Source of the DNA: Dictyophora rubrovolvata | Lineage: Eukaryota; Basidiomycota; Agaricomycetes; Phallales; Phallaceae | NCBI GenBank assembly: GCA_029959195.1 | Contig: CP114118.1 | Location: 62,001 to 126,000, forward strand | Reading direction: 5' to 3' | DNA: 64,000 bases | Part shown: positions 1-11,756 of the stretch, in pieces | Position numbering within the stretch: position 1 is the stretch's first letter | Layout of the letters: each line of letters begins with the position of its first letter | Position numbers and translations under genes: made by a program | The notes under the pieces: generated by a model | Told to the model about the DNA's origin: nothing | Databases searched by the model: none | The model's input: the letters and a program-made list of their open reading frames with translations, nothing else

Positions 1-384
1 TTTGATTCGTTCCACCTGTCAAAAAATGCAATTAATGTCTCACGCGCTGTTCGCGAATAGTGATATTCTAGTCGTATTCTGTCTACATTCAGTGAGTCCA
101 GAACGAGGTTTCATTTCCCAGTCTGACCCCTGATACATAGCCATCATCCAGGAGAGGGACAACATCCAAAGGTTGTCCAAAGGCTCAACGGGAAATCTAA
201 CTGAACCAACAATTGAGGCATCAATGCGTGTTATTAGTTTATGACGCCAACCACGCCAGCCATGGGAGTATTTAGATATCCTGTGACCCAGATTGCATGG
301 CGAATCGGGTTCCATCCTCACTGATTGGCACTGAAGCGACGAGAAGAATCAATCGGCTTGTTCATCCAGGTCCGTTTACACATG
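1..384. other. Intergenic, upstream of ALDH gene
   Basis: No recognisable gene. A 93-codon minus-strand open frame lies at 40-321, but it has no family resemblance, introns or signal peptide, and I treat it as chance. Confidence 0.5.
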
Positions 385-395
385 TATATATAAAA
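385..395 (+). promoter_or_regulatory. TATA box of the aldehyde dehydrogenase gene
   Basis: TATATATAAAA about 90 bases before the ATG at 482, with a C-rich stretch between them. Spacing fits a fungal core promoter. Seen in sequence; function inferred. Confidence 0.5.
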
Positions 396-481
396 TACCC
401 AATTTCCGTGCGACTCGGTTTTCACTTCGGAATACATCAGGCGGCTTGTTCAGTCTAACACCCCCCCCCTCGACACGCACA

Positions 482-2514
482 ATGACTACATTCTCATATG
501 ACTTCAAGACCGAGGCCTTCACTGGCAAAGTCAACTTTCCCACTGGTATCTTTATAAACGGCAAATGGTGCCATGGAAGCGACAATACTACTATAGAGTA
601 TGTATTTAACCCGTTTCTTCTTGTCCTGTCGGATTAACTGACTACGCTTAACCCCCCAAAGTATCATCAACCCAAGTAAGTGTTATCGAGCAAGACGGCC
701 TACTCAGTTAGACGCCCGTTCGCGACGATGCCGCTTAGTGCATACTCCACATTATACGTGTTGACTAACTATGTTATCATCTAGCCAACGGTCAACTGTT
801 GACATCCATTCCTGAGGGAACAGCTAAGGATGTTGATTTGGCTGTGGATGCTGCTCAGAAGGCGTTCGATACCGTTTGGGGACTCAACACGCCTGGAAGC
901 GAACGTGGAAGGATACTGGGCAAATGGGCCGACCTTATTGAAGAACATAAGGAAGAGTTAGCTGCGATAGAATCTTTGAATAACGGTGAGTTTTGTTCCA
1001 CGTCATTTGATTATTGTCAGTACCGAATATCGAGCCCATCTATGTAGGAAAAACTTTCACGGACGCATTGGCCTTTGATATTCCCGAGTCTGCTCGTGTT
1101 ATCCGATACTATGCCGGTTGGGCAGATAAGAACCATGGTAAGGTTATTGAGACCAACGAGGACGTTTTGGGATATACTAGACATGAGCCACTTGGTGTCG
1201 TTGGCCAAATCATTCCATGGAACTTCCCTCGTATGTTATTTCCGAGTCAACAAACTAAGCATTTCTTTGATTTCTTTCCAGTTCTTATGTATGCCTGGAA
1301 AGTCGGACCTGCTCTTGCCACCGGCAATACCATCGTTATGAAGCCATCAGAATTGACACCTCTGACAGCCTTGAAGGTAACTGAGCTCGGTGCTCTGGCT
1401 GGCATCCCACCGGGTGTATTCAACCTTGTCACTGGCTATGGACAAACCGTCGGGCACGCTATTAGTTCTCATCCTGCTATTGAAAAGGTTGCTTTTACCG
1501 GAAGTACCCTCGTCGGACGTGAAGTTATGGCTCAGGCTGCCAAGTCGAATCTGAAGAACGTGACCCTTGAGCTCGGAGGAAAGAGTCCCAACATCATCTT
1601 CGATGATGCTGATTTGGACCAGGCTATTGAATGGGCGACTGTTGGTATCTTGTGAGCATGGGACTTTCTCGGTGACCGTACTGCTTCTAATAGACGTGTA
1701 CCCTTTTCCCTAGCTTTAACCATGGTCAGACTTGTTGTGCAGGATCTCGTATATATGTTCAAGAGACGATATACGAAAAATTTGAACAGAAGTTTTTGGA
1801 GCGAATCAAGCAAATCAAGCTGGGTAATCCATTACACAAAACCACCCATCAGGGACCGCAGGTTTCGCAGCTACAGTTTGATGTGAGTCTCCTAGTTCTA
1901 GTTAGAGGGACGTTTGAATCTTACGGTATATGTTCTTTATTCTTACCAACAGCGGATTATGGGTTACATTGAAGACGGCAAAAAGGCTGGCGCAAAGGCT
2001 ATTGTCGGAGGAAACAGACATGGTAATGAAGGATACTTTGTCGAACCAACTATTTTCACCAACACAACGCACGACATGCGTATCGTACGTGAAGAAATCT
2101 TTGGTCCAGTTGGAGTCCTTGTCAAGTTCAAAGATGAAGAAGGTATTGTTTCAATATCGTTGTTTTTGTATCTATGAATCGTCTCTAATAGTGGTGTATC
2201 TGTAGACATCATTAAAGTTGCCAATGACACTGTGTACGGTCTTGCAGCAGCTGTCTTTTCGCAGAATATCAGCAGGGCATTGAAGGTTGGACATCGACTG
2301 AAAGCCGGCACTGTTTGGGTCAATTGCTGCAACCAACTATTTGCGCCGATTCCATTCGGTGGCTTCAAGCAGTCTGGTATTGGCAGAGAACTCGGGGAAT
2401 ATGCTTTAGCCAAGTACGTCATTATAGTAGAAATTTGAGGAAGTTTCATTGTTCTAATTGCCTTTGACTTTCTCAAGTTACACTGCGGTCAAATCCGTTA
2501 TTGTCCGACTATGA
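482..2514 (+). CDS. NAD(P)-dependent aldehyde dehydrogenase, 9 exons
   Basis: Oxidises aldehydes to carboxylic acids using NAD(P)+. Eight short introns (about 598-661, 676-784, 986-1047, 1232-1281, 1652-1713, 1882-1952, 2143-2205, 2414-2477) join into one frame of roughly 500 residues, the usual family length. Family marks run in order: the N-terminal FINGKW and INPTNG, the Rossmann-side [28 protein letters not shown], the catalytic-glutamate motif LELGGKSPN, the nucleophile motif [11 protein letters not shown] with its cysteine, EEIFGPV, and the C-terminal [15 protein letters not shown]. The start at 482 is chosen because the family's N-terminus begins there and an upstream in-frame ATG at 446 adds only a low-complexity tail. 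No targeting peptide is evident, so it is probably cytosolic. It resembles fungal AldA/ALDH1-type enzymes; the substrate cannot be read from sequence. No damage is seen. Confidence 0.95.
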
Positions 2515-2882
2515 ACAAGCGACGTCGTTGGAGTGGTAGTCGTGTGTCTTGTCCGGTTTACAATGTCGATAACATCTGTGCTCTTAGCCGTGTATGATTA
2601 AAGATTGATATTAAAGTTGTTTGTTCTTAGCATGAGAGAAGAAGTTGATACCGATAACCTTATTGCTCGTCCCTTAGGTTCAGGCTGCTAACACAACTTG
2701 AATTGGAGATAACAGTAATTGTCCGAGACTTCTGTGCGACGTGTCGGGGCGGAAGCGCCGGTACCATAACCGCCCACTAAGCTACCTTGATAGTCAACGC
2801 TAAAAGATTTTCCTTTCTTTGAAATTTGCAAAAACTTGAGCTTTGATGCCAAGTCAGGATTTCTTAGTGCGATTTCCATACC
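2515..2882. other. Intergenic, ALDH 3' end to CDCA7-like promoter
   Basis: Short spacer between two co-oriented genes. A GC-rich patch with a GGGGCGG box lies near 2738-2745. Nothing else recognised. Confidence 0.4.
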
Positions 2883-5708
2883 ATGGCCTTGCAATCTTTT
2901 TCATGCTCGTCTGAATCTTCGCCATCATCATCTTTACCGTTTACACCTGAACCCGGGCCATCTTCTTCTACTGCCATATCTGCCTCCACCTCCAGTCTCC
3001 AATCTTTATCTGCGGTTTCGTCACTCAACTGGTTCGCAAATAGTACTGCATTGAATTTCCATGAAGATGTACCTGAAGGGAATGGTTCGATCAACAACAC
3101 TGGAGAGGTTCTGGGGATAAAGTCAAGAAATTTGGTATCACTAGAGGCGGGTCTCTTTTCGGAGTTTACTATTCTACGCGAAGAAGAACAAGAACAAGAG
3201 GACATGATAGAGGAAGATGAAGAAAAGTCTTTTGAACAATGTTCAGAGCCACTTTCGAAAGACTTACAAGAACAACCTCTATCCCAATCGGTGCAACGGG
3301 GTAACTTGTCCAGCGCACGTGTAAGCCTCCCTTTTTTTTCATATTAACATACTAATTAGCTTTCTGGCAGCTCAATGGACATCAAAGCGAAGCCGAATTT
3401 GTAGCAGAATCATCGTTGGTGCCGCATCCTCACTTCGCATGGCCTTCCACCCCACCTCATGCATTACTTCCCTCTAAACCGATTTTTATTCGTTATTTCT
3501 ATCCATTAGACCCGATGACATCCATTCAACAACAAAATCCTGTGTACAACAATCCTCAATGTCCTATTGTACAGCCTATTCCCGTATGGCCTCCTCCCGA
3601 GCTTGTTGGGTGGAGGAAATTGAAAAGAAAAGCACCCTGCTATGACACTATGGACGGTGGACATGTCGCAGGAAAGAAAGGAAAAGCAGATGAAAGTAGC
3701 GAAGACGAGGTGGGTCGTTCTAGCCTCTCTTATATCGTACCTTTTTTTCTCGCCCCCACGAGTGCTTTTTTCTTTGGATCGCAGTCACTCAATATAGTAT
3801 ATTTTCAGGAATATAGACCATCGTCTACAAGTAAACGTACTGTTAAACGTGTCAGATGGAAAAGTGTTGATGATATAGCTCCGGCGCCGGTCTTCAAAAG
3901 CATGACACCTGTTACTGTCGACACCCAAAACAGACCGTTTATTTCTCTCCCTATAAAAGGATCGGTTGATAAATCTTTATACCGCGCTATATCTGTACCT
4001 CATTTGTCGCCTTCTCCCTCGGACGATGAGGATATGGCTCCACACCTTGGCCGGGGTATGCGACGTCGGAAACTTGCGATTAAATTGTCTTTGTCTTTGG
4101 ACCGAGGTGAATGTAGGCCTTCGACTAAGACACCTCGACCTTCTGGGCCGGCAGAAAAGACTTGTCATCAATGCAGAAACTCCAAGACCTCTCCACAGCC
4201 CCCGAAGATGAAATGTTCAGCTCTAAGGTCCAACGGTCAACTATGTTCCTTTGTATATTGTGTAGGTTGTATTATTAATCGGTATGTGTACTTTTTTCAT
4301 GTTCCATCTGTTATGTTGTTCTCTCGGAAGATTGACTTGTTTTTTTTTTTCCAGGTATGACGAGCCTTTCGAAGCTTCTGCGGCGACGTGGACGTGCCCA
4401 TTTTGCCGTGAGATATGTAACTGCAGTCTCTGTATCAGGCGTGCAGGTTTTGGTTACATATGGGACGGACCTTTGGCGGTGGATATAAAGCAAGGGAGGG
4501 TGGCGAACCGAGGGTTTAAGGCTGGAGGGAAGCAGGAAGATTCCAACCTCGTTCCGAGCAGACGTAGATGGTTTGCAAGGCAAGGCGTTGTTACTGGTTC
4601 CCCGGCCTGGATGAGCCAGAGACGCAAAGAAGGCGTTCGGTTTATCGTGGGGCGTAGTCCGAGTCCCAGGCTGGATTCTTCTACTTTGGCCGGTGAATGT
4701 GGATTTATACAACAATTCGAGAAGGAAATGAATGATGAAGGCGAAGATGCTGTAGAACGAGAAGGAGCTTTCGATGGCGCCTCAGTGCAACAAACGACTC
4801 CTATCAACTCAACAGCCTCTCCTTCCAGTTCCAGTTCGCCATTACCGAATCCAAATGACGTTTTTTCGCGATATCGCAGTGGGATGAAAAAACGTTTCTA
4901 TATCGGTCAAATTCTCAAGCGCGTGGAACCTCTATCTACGGCGACGCCACGAACAAAGACTCTGGATGCAAGTGCAGCCAGAGATGTTCAGAAGGATGAC
5001 CGGCCGCAAGCCATGAAGGTACTTCGCCCGCCGTCCAAGCAGCCCGGATTCTACGTGGAGGTACAGGAAGTTAGCTCGGAAGGAGACGAAAAGGAAGCGG
5101 AGAGCGAGAATGAAGCGGTGGCCAAGACTGACGTTGCAGCGGTTCAAAATGAGCTTGTTCCCCAATTAGAACTCGAACCAGTCTCTTCTCCAGAGCCTGC
5201 ATTATCTTATTTCGGCCCCATCTCCATCTCCGATCCAGCGCCCAATTCTACTCCTGGTGTCTTGTACCCTTCCACTTCCTTAGGTACCCTCAATCCTTCG
5301 AACCTGCATGAGTTCCGAGACCTGCATAGCCCAGCGCCAACTCAAGTATGGTCGTCATCAGCTCTCAATGCGCAAGGTCTGGCGCTCGAAAAACGCTTTG
5401 CTGCCAACGCGAACAACACGGAAATTAGCACCGAGGTCGCGAATTGGTCGGACGTTACAGCGTCTCCTGTCGTCAATCCTTCTTCTCATTCTGAAACCAT
5501 AGGTCCTGCTCGTATGCCGCTGAACCCTGAAGATGATTTCGCGCTGCCTCTTCCTGACATATATACTTTTACGCCCCCTGACCCTCTTGCTTCCGGCGTC
5601 GAATCGTGGTTCACGGCCGGTGGTGAGAATAACAACGGGGATGAAGATGTCGATGCTATTGGAGAAACTGAGACCGAGAAATCGTCAAGTGTGGGTGTGG
5701 ATGAATGA
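2883..5708 (+). CDS. CDCA7-like zf-4CXXC_R1 zinc-finger protein
   Basis: Long, mostly disordered nuclear protein (roughly 830 residues) with one cysteine-rich domain in the middle. The domain runs CHQCR..., MKC, NGQLC, CVGC, INRY, then after an intron WTCPFCREICNCSLC. This order is that of the zf-4CXXC_R1 domain of vertebrate CDCA7 (CHQCR...GQFCGPC...NRYG...HCPPCRGICNCSFC). CDCA7 partners the HELLS/Lsh remodeller and supports maintenance DNA methylation; the same role here is inference. Basic clusters (WRKLKRKAPC, KRTVKRVRWKS, RGMRRRKLAIK) and acidic/serine stretches flank it. Introns lie near 3319-3370, 3711-3808 and 4282-4354. The start at 2883 sits in a CCATGG context. The tail after residue about 450 is Ser/Pro/Glu-rich without a known domain. 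Confidence 0.85.
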
Positions 5709-7286
5709 TGATTTTATGGTAACTACTCAACCTTGGCCGGGAAAGGCAGCGCGTGGCTTCAAGGATGGCACAGGTCGTGAAGTACGAGATTGAATTCTTA
5801 GGCTCCGCCAGTTTTAAGAGCGTCTGTCTTCTTCGCCTTTCCTTTGTCACTTCGAAACAATCTCGACATTTTACAGATAACTCTCATGCCTCCCCTCGCG
5901 TGTGGGACTAGCACTCTGTCATTTTTACTCATTTGTTTGTTTTTGTTTTTGATTAATCGCTAAACCTTTGTATTCTAGTTACAAAAGATGACCGAGCATA
6001 ATGTGCGACCTTTATGTGTACTGTATACTACTTTTAGTTCACTCGAATCTAGCAAAATATGTTAATCAGCATTCGTATCATTGGAACTATGAAAAGATAG
6101 AGACGACAGAATATCGTATGATTTAACGAGTGTAAAGGAAGGAAGAACATAATGGTGTTACTTTCAAACAAAAAGGAAAATGAAGCGAAACGAGATAACA
6201 ATACTTCCAAGTTCAAGTTCCGAGTCGTGCTTGTCATGTCACCGTTATGCCGTACTGTTCCTGATTGATGTCGATTTGCTTGTGTTATAGGTCCAGGAGA
6301 ATTACAGACGAGAGATAATATCGGAGTATCATGGGGGTTGCCAGTTTCGTCATATATATACAAGCAATGGTCGCTGATAATCCTCGAAACATGACTGTCG
6401 TAGCGCAAGAACAGTATCAAGAACAGTATCGCGAATGGCGAGGCACGGGCGTTTTGCGTCTCGAGACCACCGTCGTTGATTTACTGAGGATGGAATCGTG
6501 CTGATATGGGTTGAATTTCATTTGAACCATGACCTATTCGAGCTGCCGTTGGTCCTGGAGCTCCTAAAATGATTGACGCGGCAAAAACTCTCTTCTTGCA
6601 TGCATCGAGTAAAAAAGACCGTCAATCTTCAAGCATATACGGACGGCCTTATGATCTAACACTGGAAATGAAGAACCGTTCTTCGTTTTCGATGCGGATT
6701 ACTCCGAAGAGGACGTGGCGATATCATCGATAAGTGGCCGATTCGATTTGTTTGGATTAGGACTTTAGGCGAGAGAACTTTCTGCTTGGTGAACTCGGGA
6801 TTCATACTCGTAACAGAAATAAAACAGATCAGTGGTTTTTTACTTACATTTTGGAGGGACAGTATCCGCCCACATGAGAGTTGAGAGGGTTAAGACGATC
6901 CATGCCAAGTGGGATAACCTAGGGAAAAAAAGAGCTTTTGCACACGAGAACGACAACAAGGGCACGCCCTGGCACACCCTATGCATTCTCATAATCTCGG
7001 GAACAAAAATTCTGAACATGAAGCACACATGAGGCTGATTATTACCAGTTTTTGGATATGTGGTACGAGGACGGAGAGATAGTAAAAAACGGTGCCATTT
7101 TTATTGGCTTTATCGAACATTTCTGAGAGATGCTTTCGAAAAGCCAAATTCATGCAAAAAAAAACACGACAGACAAGACTCGTAAAAGACTCGTGTTCGC
7201 AGTGTTGGAAGCGTTATTGTGACATCGGGTTAGTCGTAGCGATAGTCACATAATCTGTGTGACATGTGACATGTGACAAGTGTTCA
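5709..7286. other. Intergenic, 1.6 kb
   Basis: No gene I can support. On the minus strand a CCCTAG acceptor-like site and a GTAAGT donor-like site flank about 80 bases near 6843-6925, and a short conserved-looking frame ends near 6480, so a small spliced minus-strand gene is possible but unproven. Repeated TGACATG units occur at 7259-7278. Confidence 0.3.
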
Positions 7287-7294
7287 TATAAAAA
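7287..7294 (+). promoter_or_regulatory. TATA-like box before the hairpin-rich region
   Basis: TATAAAAA, about 30 bases before the likely start of the transcript proposed for 7315-9060. Directly upstream is a hairpin, GTCACA...TGTGAC (about 7246-7264). The promoter role is inferred only from position. Confidence 0.35.
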
Positions 7295-7314
7295 CCCGCG
7301 GAAGATGTCCTGTC

Positions 7315-9060
7315 ACGCTGGCAGGCTTGATCCCCCTGTCCACCATGTGTGGCAGCCCGTAACACCGTTGTCCGGTCGGTGTAAGTCTTTCATTATCATT
7401 TCGACCTTCGTTGTTTTCGTGATTAACCTCTCATGTAGGTCCGTTTTTGGCCCACGTTGAGTCTTGGAGATTACCGTCGTCTCGTTACATCTTTTATTCG
7501 TCCATCCATCTATCATTCATTCAACCTCGCCGTCCCCTCATGCTGTGTCCCTCTTCAATCAGCGCCTTGATCGAAGATCTTCCGAAGAATTCGATTCAAA
7601 TCAAATAGTATTCAAATCAAGTACCCATGTTAGTGCGGGTTTGGGAGCTTCTCTTGTCGATATGGCCATCTCACATGTCATTGAATCTCATACCGCCCTA
7701 TATTCCCTGTTCATTTAACGTCGCTCGAGCTTTGCGCTGCAATTTTGGTTATCCGAGGATTCTTTGTCCATCCGTTCATGTGCGGCCAGTGTGCCGTGAT
7801 TTTCTGTTATTCCCGAGTTTTCTTGAAGTCGTAAAGGGACACGACTTCAAGTCCGTTTTGGGGTTGCCGCCCGTGCGCGGCATCCATCCGATTGTTCTGA
7901 TTTATTCAGAACGCCTGTTACTCGAGTTCCATAAGGTGTCGGGATCCTTGTGGAGTCGAGCCATCTCCGTGGGAAGGGGGGATATCCGTCGTTTTTTTCT
8001 CTGGTTCAGCGCAATTTTTAAAGGTCGTTATGACAAGGCAGCATTGGTCGGTATACGGTCACTCCCGTTGGTATCATTTCTCTTGTACCCAGGTCCTGGG
8101 CAGCAGTGGGGCGCATGGGTGTTATTCCAGTCGCTCGGTTTTCAAGTTCGATAGATTTCTAGGCTTCGGATGTTCGGCGGTCGCGTTTTATTCGCGATGC
8201 TTTCCGTTATCTTATCTCGGAATGCGCTTCTCTGCGCATACTTCTAAGTATGTCGGAAGAAGTTTTTTTTCATCGTCTTAACGTGACGATGACGTTGCAT
8301 GCTATGCGCGTGTAGCGGAGGTTGAACGTTGCACGCTTCGCGTGTGTAGCGAAGTTTAAGGAAAATTATATACTATAATTTTCTTTTTCATCACAAACTA
8401 CATACTGTGGTTTGAGAGTAATCCCTAACATTTTGCGTGGGGACTTCTCCAAGTTATTAGGGAGGTTTTGACATGTTACCTAGCATGTCGTTGCGATGTG
8501 TTGAGCATCGGAATTCATCACGAAAACATCGTGAAAGGTATACATGTGAACTATCCAAAGGGGCACATGTAGGAATCTATCGAACACTGTTTCGATAAAT
8601 TCATTATCGTCTTTTCGTAATTGGTACTTCGGTATTGGATGCGTTAAGTGTTTTTTCAAATTAATTACCCAGTTCCCTTTTCCTCGCGTAGTGAAATGTC
8701 TGTTCGCCTGCCTTCGAGCGGTGTTTGGTACGTGCTTGCCTTCTCGGTTTATCAGATCCTTAATGACCCGTCATTCGACTTAGGCTATTGTCCATTACTA
8801 TCAGACGTTTTGTTACGCGCGAAAGCCATCCTTCTGTAGTTATCTTTGTCAATAAGAATCAGTTTATCGGCTTTCAATTGTTTTCGAGTGATTCTATCAG
8901 CCTTGAACAGCATAATTCAGTTATTCAGAACGCGCTGCAGCGCTATTCGATAGAACGTAATGTGTGTATATCAACATTCTACTGTCTATGTGGGGTGTAC
9001 GATTACATGAGGCTTAGCGGAATGGTTCATCGCTTTGGTTTGTGCTGTTCTACTTAATTC
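7315..9060 (+). ncRNA. Candidate structured long non-coding transcript
   Basis: No open frame here resembles a known protein; the longest (175 codons, 7627-8154) has no motif. Three things suggest a transcript. A TATA-like box lies at 7287. A canonical intron-like segment at about 7381-7438 has a GTAAGT donor, an ATTAAC branch-like site and an ATGTAG acceptor. The downstream part is packed with hairpins, several with G-T pairs that would be allowed as G-U in RNA on this strand. Boundaries are guesses: the start is placed about 30 bases after the TATA and the end where hairpins fade. Alternatives are a decayed gene, or unusual DNA structured for another reason. The transcript is inference; the hairpins are seen. 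Confidence 0.3.
7822..8597 (+). repeat. Dense array of consecutive short hairpins
   Basis: Perfect or near-perfect stems follow one another. 7822-7851 (11 bp, loop 8). 7865-7882 (6 bp). 7894-7912 (7 bp). 7921-7960 (compound stem, 5 + 8 bp with one G-T pair). 8222-8239 (6 bp). 8238-8251 (6 bp). 8271-8291 (7 bp). 8336-8354 (6 bp). 8361-8383 (10 bp, loop TAC). 8394-8414 (9 bp with one G-T pair, loop TAC). 8423-8462 (6 bp). 8470-8489 (6 bp). 8494-8510 (5 bp). 8518-8534 (6 bp). 8541-8571 (8 bp). 8578-8597 (7 bp). The stems differ in sequence, so this is not one repeat copied many times. A further bulged hairpin lies at 7567-7599 and a 12-bp palindrome GCGCTGCAGCGC near 8932-8943. Confidence 0.8.
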
Positions 9061-9144
9061 TTCGGGTTTTCATTTTTTGAAGCTAATAGCGATCGTCCGG
9101 TCATTTCTGAGAAAAAAAAAACACAAAGATATTAGATTTAGGCA

Positions 9145-11469
9145 CTAGGAAACTTGATTTATTATACCTTCAGGTTTTGGAAGCCCCTATGAGAGAACGA
9201 AAGGGTGAGGTTAGAATGTAGAGAACGAAAGAAAGCGCACCATAATTTCCAAGACTGTAGGGGCAACATCGCATAACGCACCAACTTCCTCCTCCAAGGA
9301 AGTATCAACCCCACGTATATCATGCTTCTCTTCTTTGAACACGAACCCAGCTTGGTCTCCAGGACCCCCGGGGCCTGCAATTATAAATGGCACCGGGTTG
9401 GTCGTATGCGCTGTATGCGGATCGCCAGTCTCGGGGTTGATCATTTGTTCCGCATTACCGTGGTCGGCGGTGATCAATAGTACGTATCCTGCCTTTTGAC
9501 ATGCGTCGTATATGGTCCCGACTGCTTTGTCTGTTGCGCTTATGGCTTTGACGGCGGCGTCGTAATTCCCTGTGTGACCGACCTTTGTACAAGTTCAGAA
9601 GTTGTTGTCGACCAGTGTATTATGTATTCTTTCTTACCATATCTGGCGGAGCAAAATTACACATTACGAATTCGTACTTGTCCAGTGTGACAATTTGGGC
9701 TACTTTGTCCGCGACTTCTTGTACACTCATGTGAGGTTGGAGGTCGTACGTCGCAACCTAATAAAACGGTGATGAACGGCGACGATCAATTGATAGTTAT
9801 CTCATTACTTACCTTGGGCGACGCGATTAATTCTCTATCTTCGCCTTCGTATTGCTTCTCCACGCCTCCGTTGAAAAAAAATGTAACGTGAGCGTACTTT
9901 TCGGTCTCTAAAAAGCAGAGCGAGCGGATTTTTTTCTCAAAACGCGGGTTGAGAAGAATGGAAAATTTTGTTTTCTTTTACCTGCGATGTGAGACTGACG
10001 TACTCCTTGCTTTGATAGCCACTCGGCCAATACATTCGTCATGGCTTGAGGCGGGAAGGCCACGGAGAAAGGGAAGTCTGTCTTGTATCGGGACATTGTC
10101 GTTATGTCCTGAGGAAAAGAGTTAACGTTGAGAAATCGGCAGAATGGAAATTGACATACGAGGTCTTTGGGTATATCCACCTCGATCGGTTTGTCTGGTA
10201 AACCAAGGACAGTGACAATTTCTCGCATACGATCAGACCGGTAATTGAAAAAGAACAAAGTGTCGCTTTCTATTAGAAGTTAGATAGAGCCGTTTTATAT
10301 TTTGTAACCGAGTGCAATTTTGTATATATGTACCTTTAACTCTTCCGTCACCTTCGATGACGATAGGTTTCAGGAATTCGTCAGTTTCGTCCTTTTTGTA
10401 TCGCTCTTCGATTTTGGAAATTATCTTATCTTGAGATTTGAGCTTCTCGCCTACGTGGAGGTAAAGCATGAATTCTGGAAATACACATATGAATCTCACC
10501 TTCACCGGTTATGAGAGCATCTACGGCAGTCTTCACACGCTCCCATCGTTTATCTCGGTCCATTGCGTAGTATCGTCCTACAACGGTGGCTATATATGAG
10601 AGACCGGAGAGGTGTCAGAAGGGAAATGCAACAGCGGAAATGTGTGGGGCACCTATTTCTCCAAATTGCTCCTTTTCAATGAATTGAAGAAGGTCTTTGG
10701 CGTAAGTGGTTGCACTTCTAGGGGCAGTGTCGCGACCTTTTTGCGATGGGGATTAATGGATCGGTCAGACAACTTTCTAGATGAAAATTTAAAAAAAAAA
10801 TATTCTTACCATCTCCGAAAAAGTGGATATAGACATGAGGAACGCCGACTTGTTTGGCTGTCTCGAGTAAGGCGTATAAATGGGTTATATGAGAATGGAC
10901 GCCTCCGTCGGAAACCTGATTGGTGGGTGTATATAGTAAAACACAGACGGAATGATGGGATGACATACGAGGCCTAATAAATGCAACCTTCCGTTTCCGT
11001 CTTTGGCACGTTTGCAGGCGGCGATGATTGGCTTTTCCTTGTGGAACGTTCGTTTCTTAATGGCTAGATCGATACGGACGATATCTTGCCAGACAATGCG
11101 ACCTGCTCCTATGTTCAAGTGACTGTGATGAAACAGATGAGATTGAGAACGTCATATGAAGATGGATGGACATGTGAGGGGATAATCGCATACCCGACTT
11201 CTGAATTGCCCATTAAGCCATCGCTTAAACCGACAGCAATACCGTGAGCAGCGAGTTCACGATGAGCATGATTTTTGGCGATGGAATCCATACTAGTCGT
11301 ATCTCCATCTCTGATAGCGTCTCCTTTTGCGTTTGGGTCTGGAGAGATGCCCCAACCGTCGTGAACGCTGTGATTGAAGGCAAAATGAAGAAAGAGAAGT
11401 TAAAGGAAGGCGATTGATTTGTTGTATATATACTTACATTAGACATACTTTATTCTTGACTTGTACCAT
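9145..11469 (-). CDS. gpmI: Cofactor-independent phosphoglycerate mutase
   Basis: Interconverts 3- and 2-phosphoglycerate in glycolysis, using two metal ions (classically Mn2+) and a phosphoserine intermediate. Spliced from many small exons. The protein begins [20 protein letters not shown], with the first metal site DGWG. The catalytic serine is in GLMGNSEVG, followed by [13 protein letters not shown]. Further family marks are [12 protein letters not shown], the arginine region [35 protein letters not shown] and the C-terminal metal site [10 protein letters not shown] followed by [13 protein letters not shown]-like residues. The last exon encodes [13 protein letters not shown] and the TAG ends at 9145. 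The ATG at 11469 opens the family's first motif within ten residues. Length (about 510-520 residues) is normal. All metal- and serine-site motifs are present, so it looks functional. Confidence 0.93.
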
Positions 11470-11756
11470 TATGCGTCGTTGCTGTAGATGATGTAGTAAA
11501 TGGAACGGACGAAAAGGTAACCCGCTGGCGTTGACGGCGTTTGCCGATGATGATCTGCATGAGATCTATGACGCGCGGCGCCCATTGTTGTGAGATTATC
11601 TGATCTTTGTCCGTGTGTCCGCGTGTCCAGTCGTGCAAAGGACAACTTGAGCTTCGAATGTGTTTACGGACGCAAGGAATGGGTATATATTAGGGCCTAA
11701 CTCTGGTAGCTGCGGCATTAAACTGATATTTCACAACGTGTTCTTTCTATACTCTG

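Noticed and set aside
40-321. 93-codon minus-strand frame upstream of ALDH
   Set aside because: No family motif, signal peptide or splice support; lies in the promoter region of the next gene.
6480-7040. Possible small spliced gene on the minus strand
   Set aside because: A CCCTAG acceptor and a GTAAGT donor are suggestive and one flanking frame looks protein-like, but no complete start-to-stop model convinced me.
7627-8154. 175-codon plus-strand frame in the hairpin region
   Set aside because: No motif, odd composition, and the hairpins run through it; more likely a by-product.
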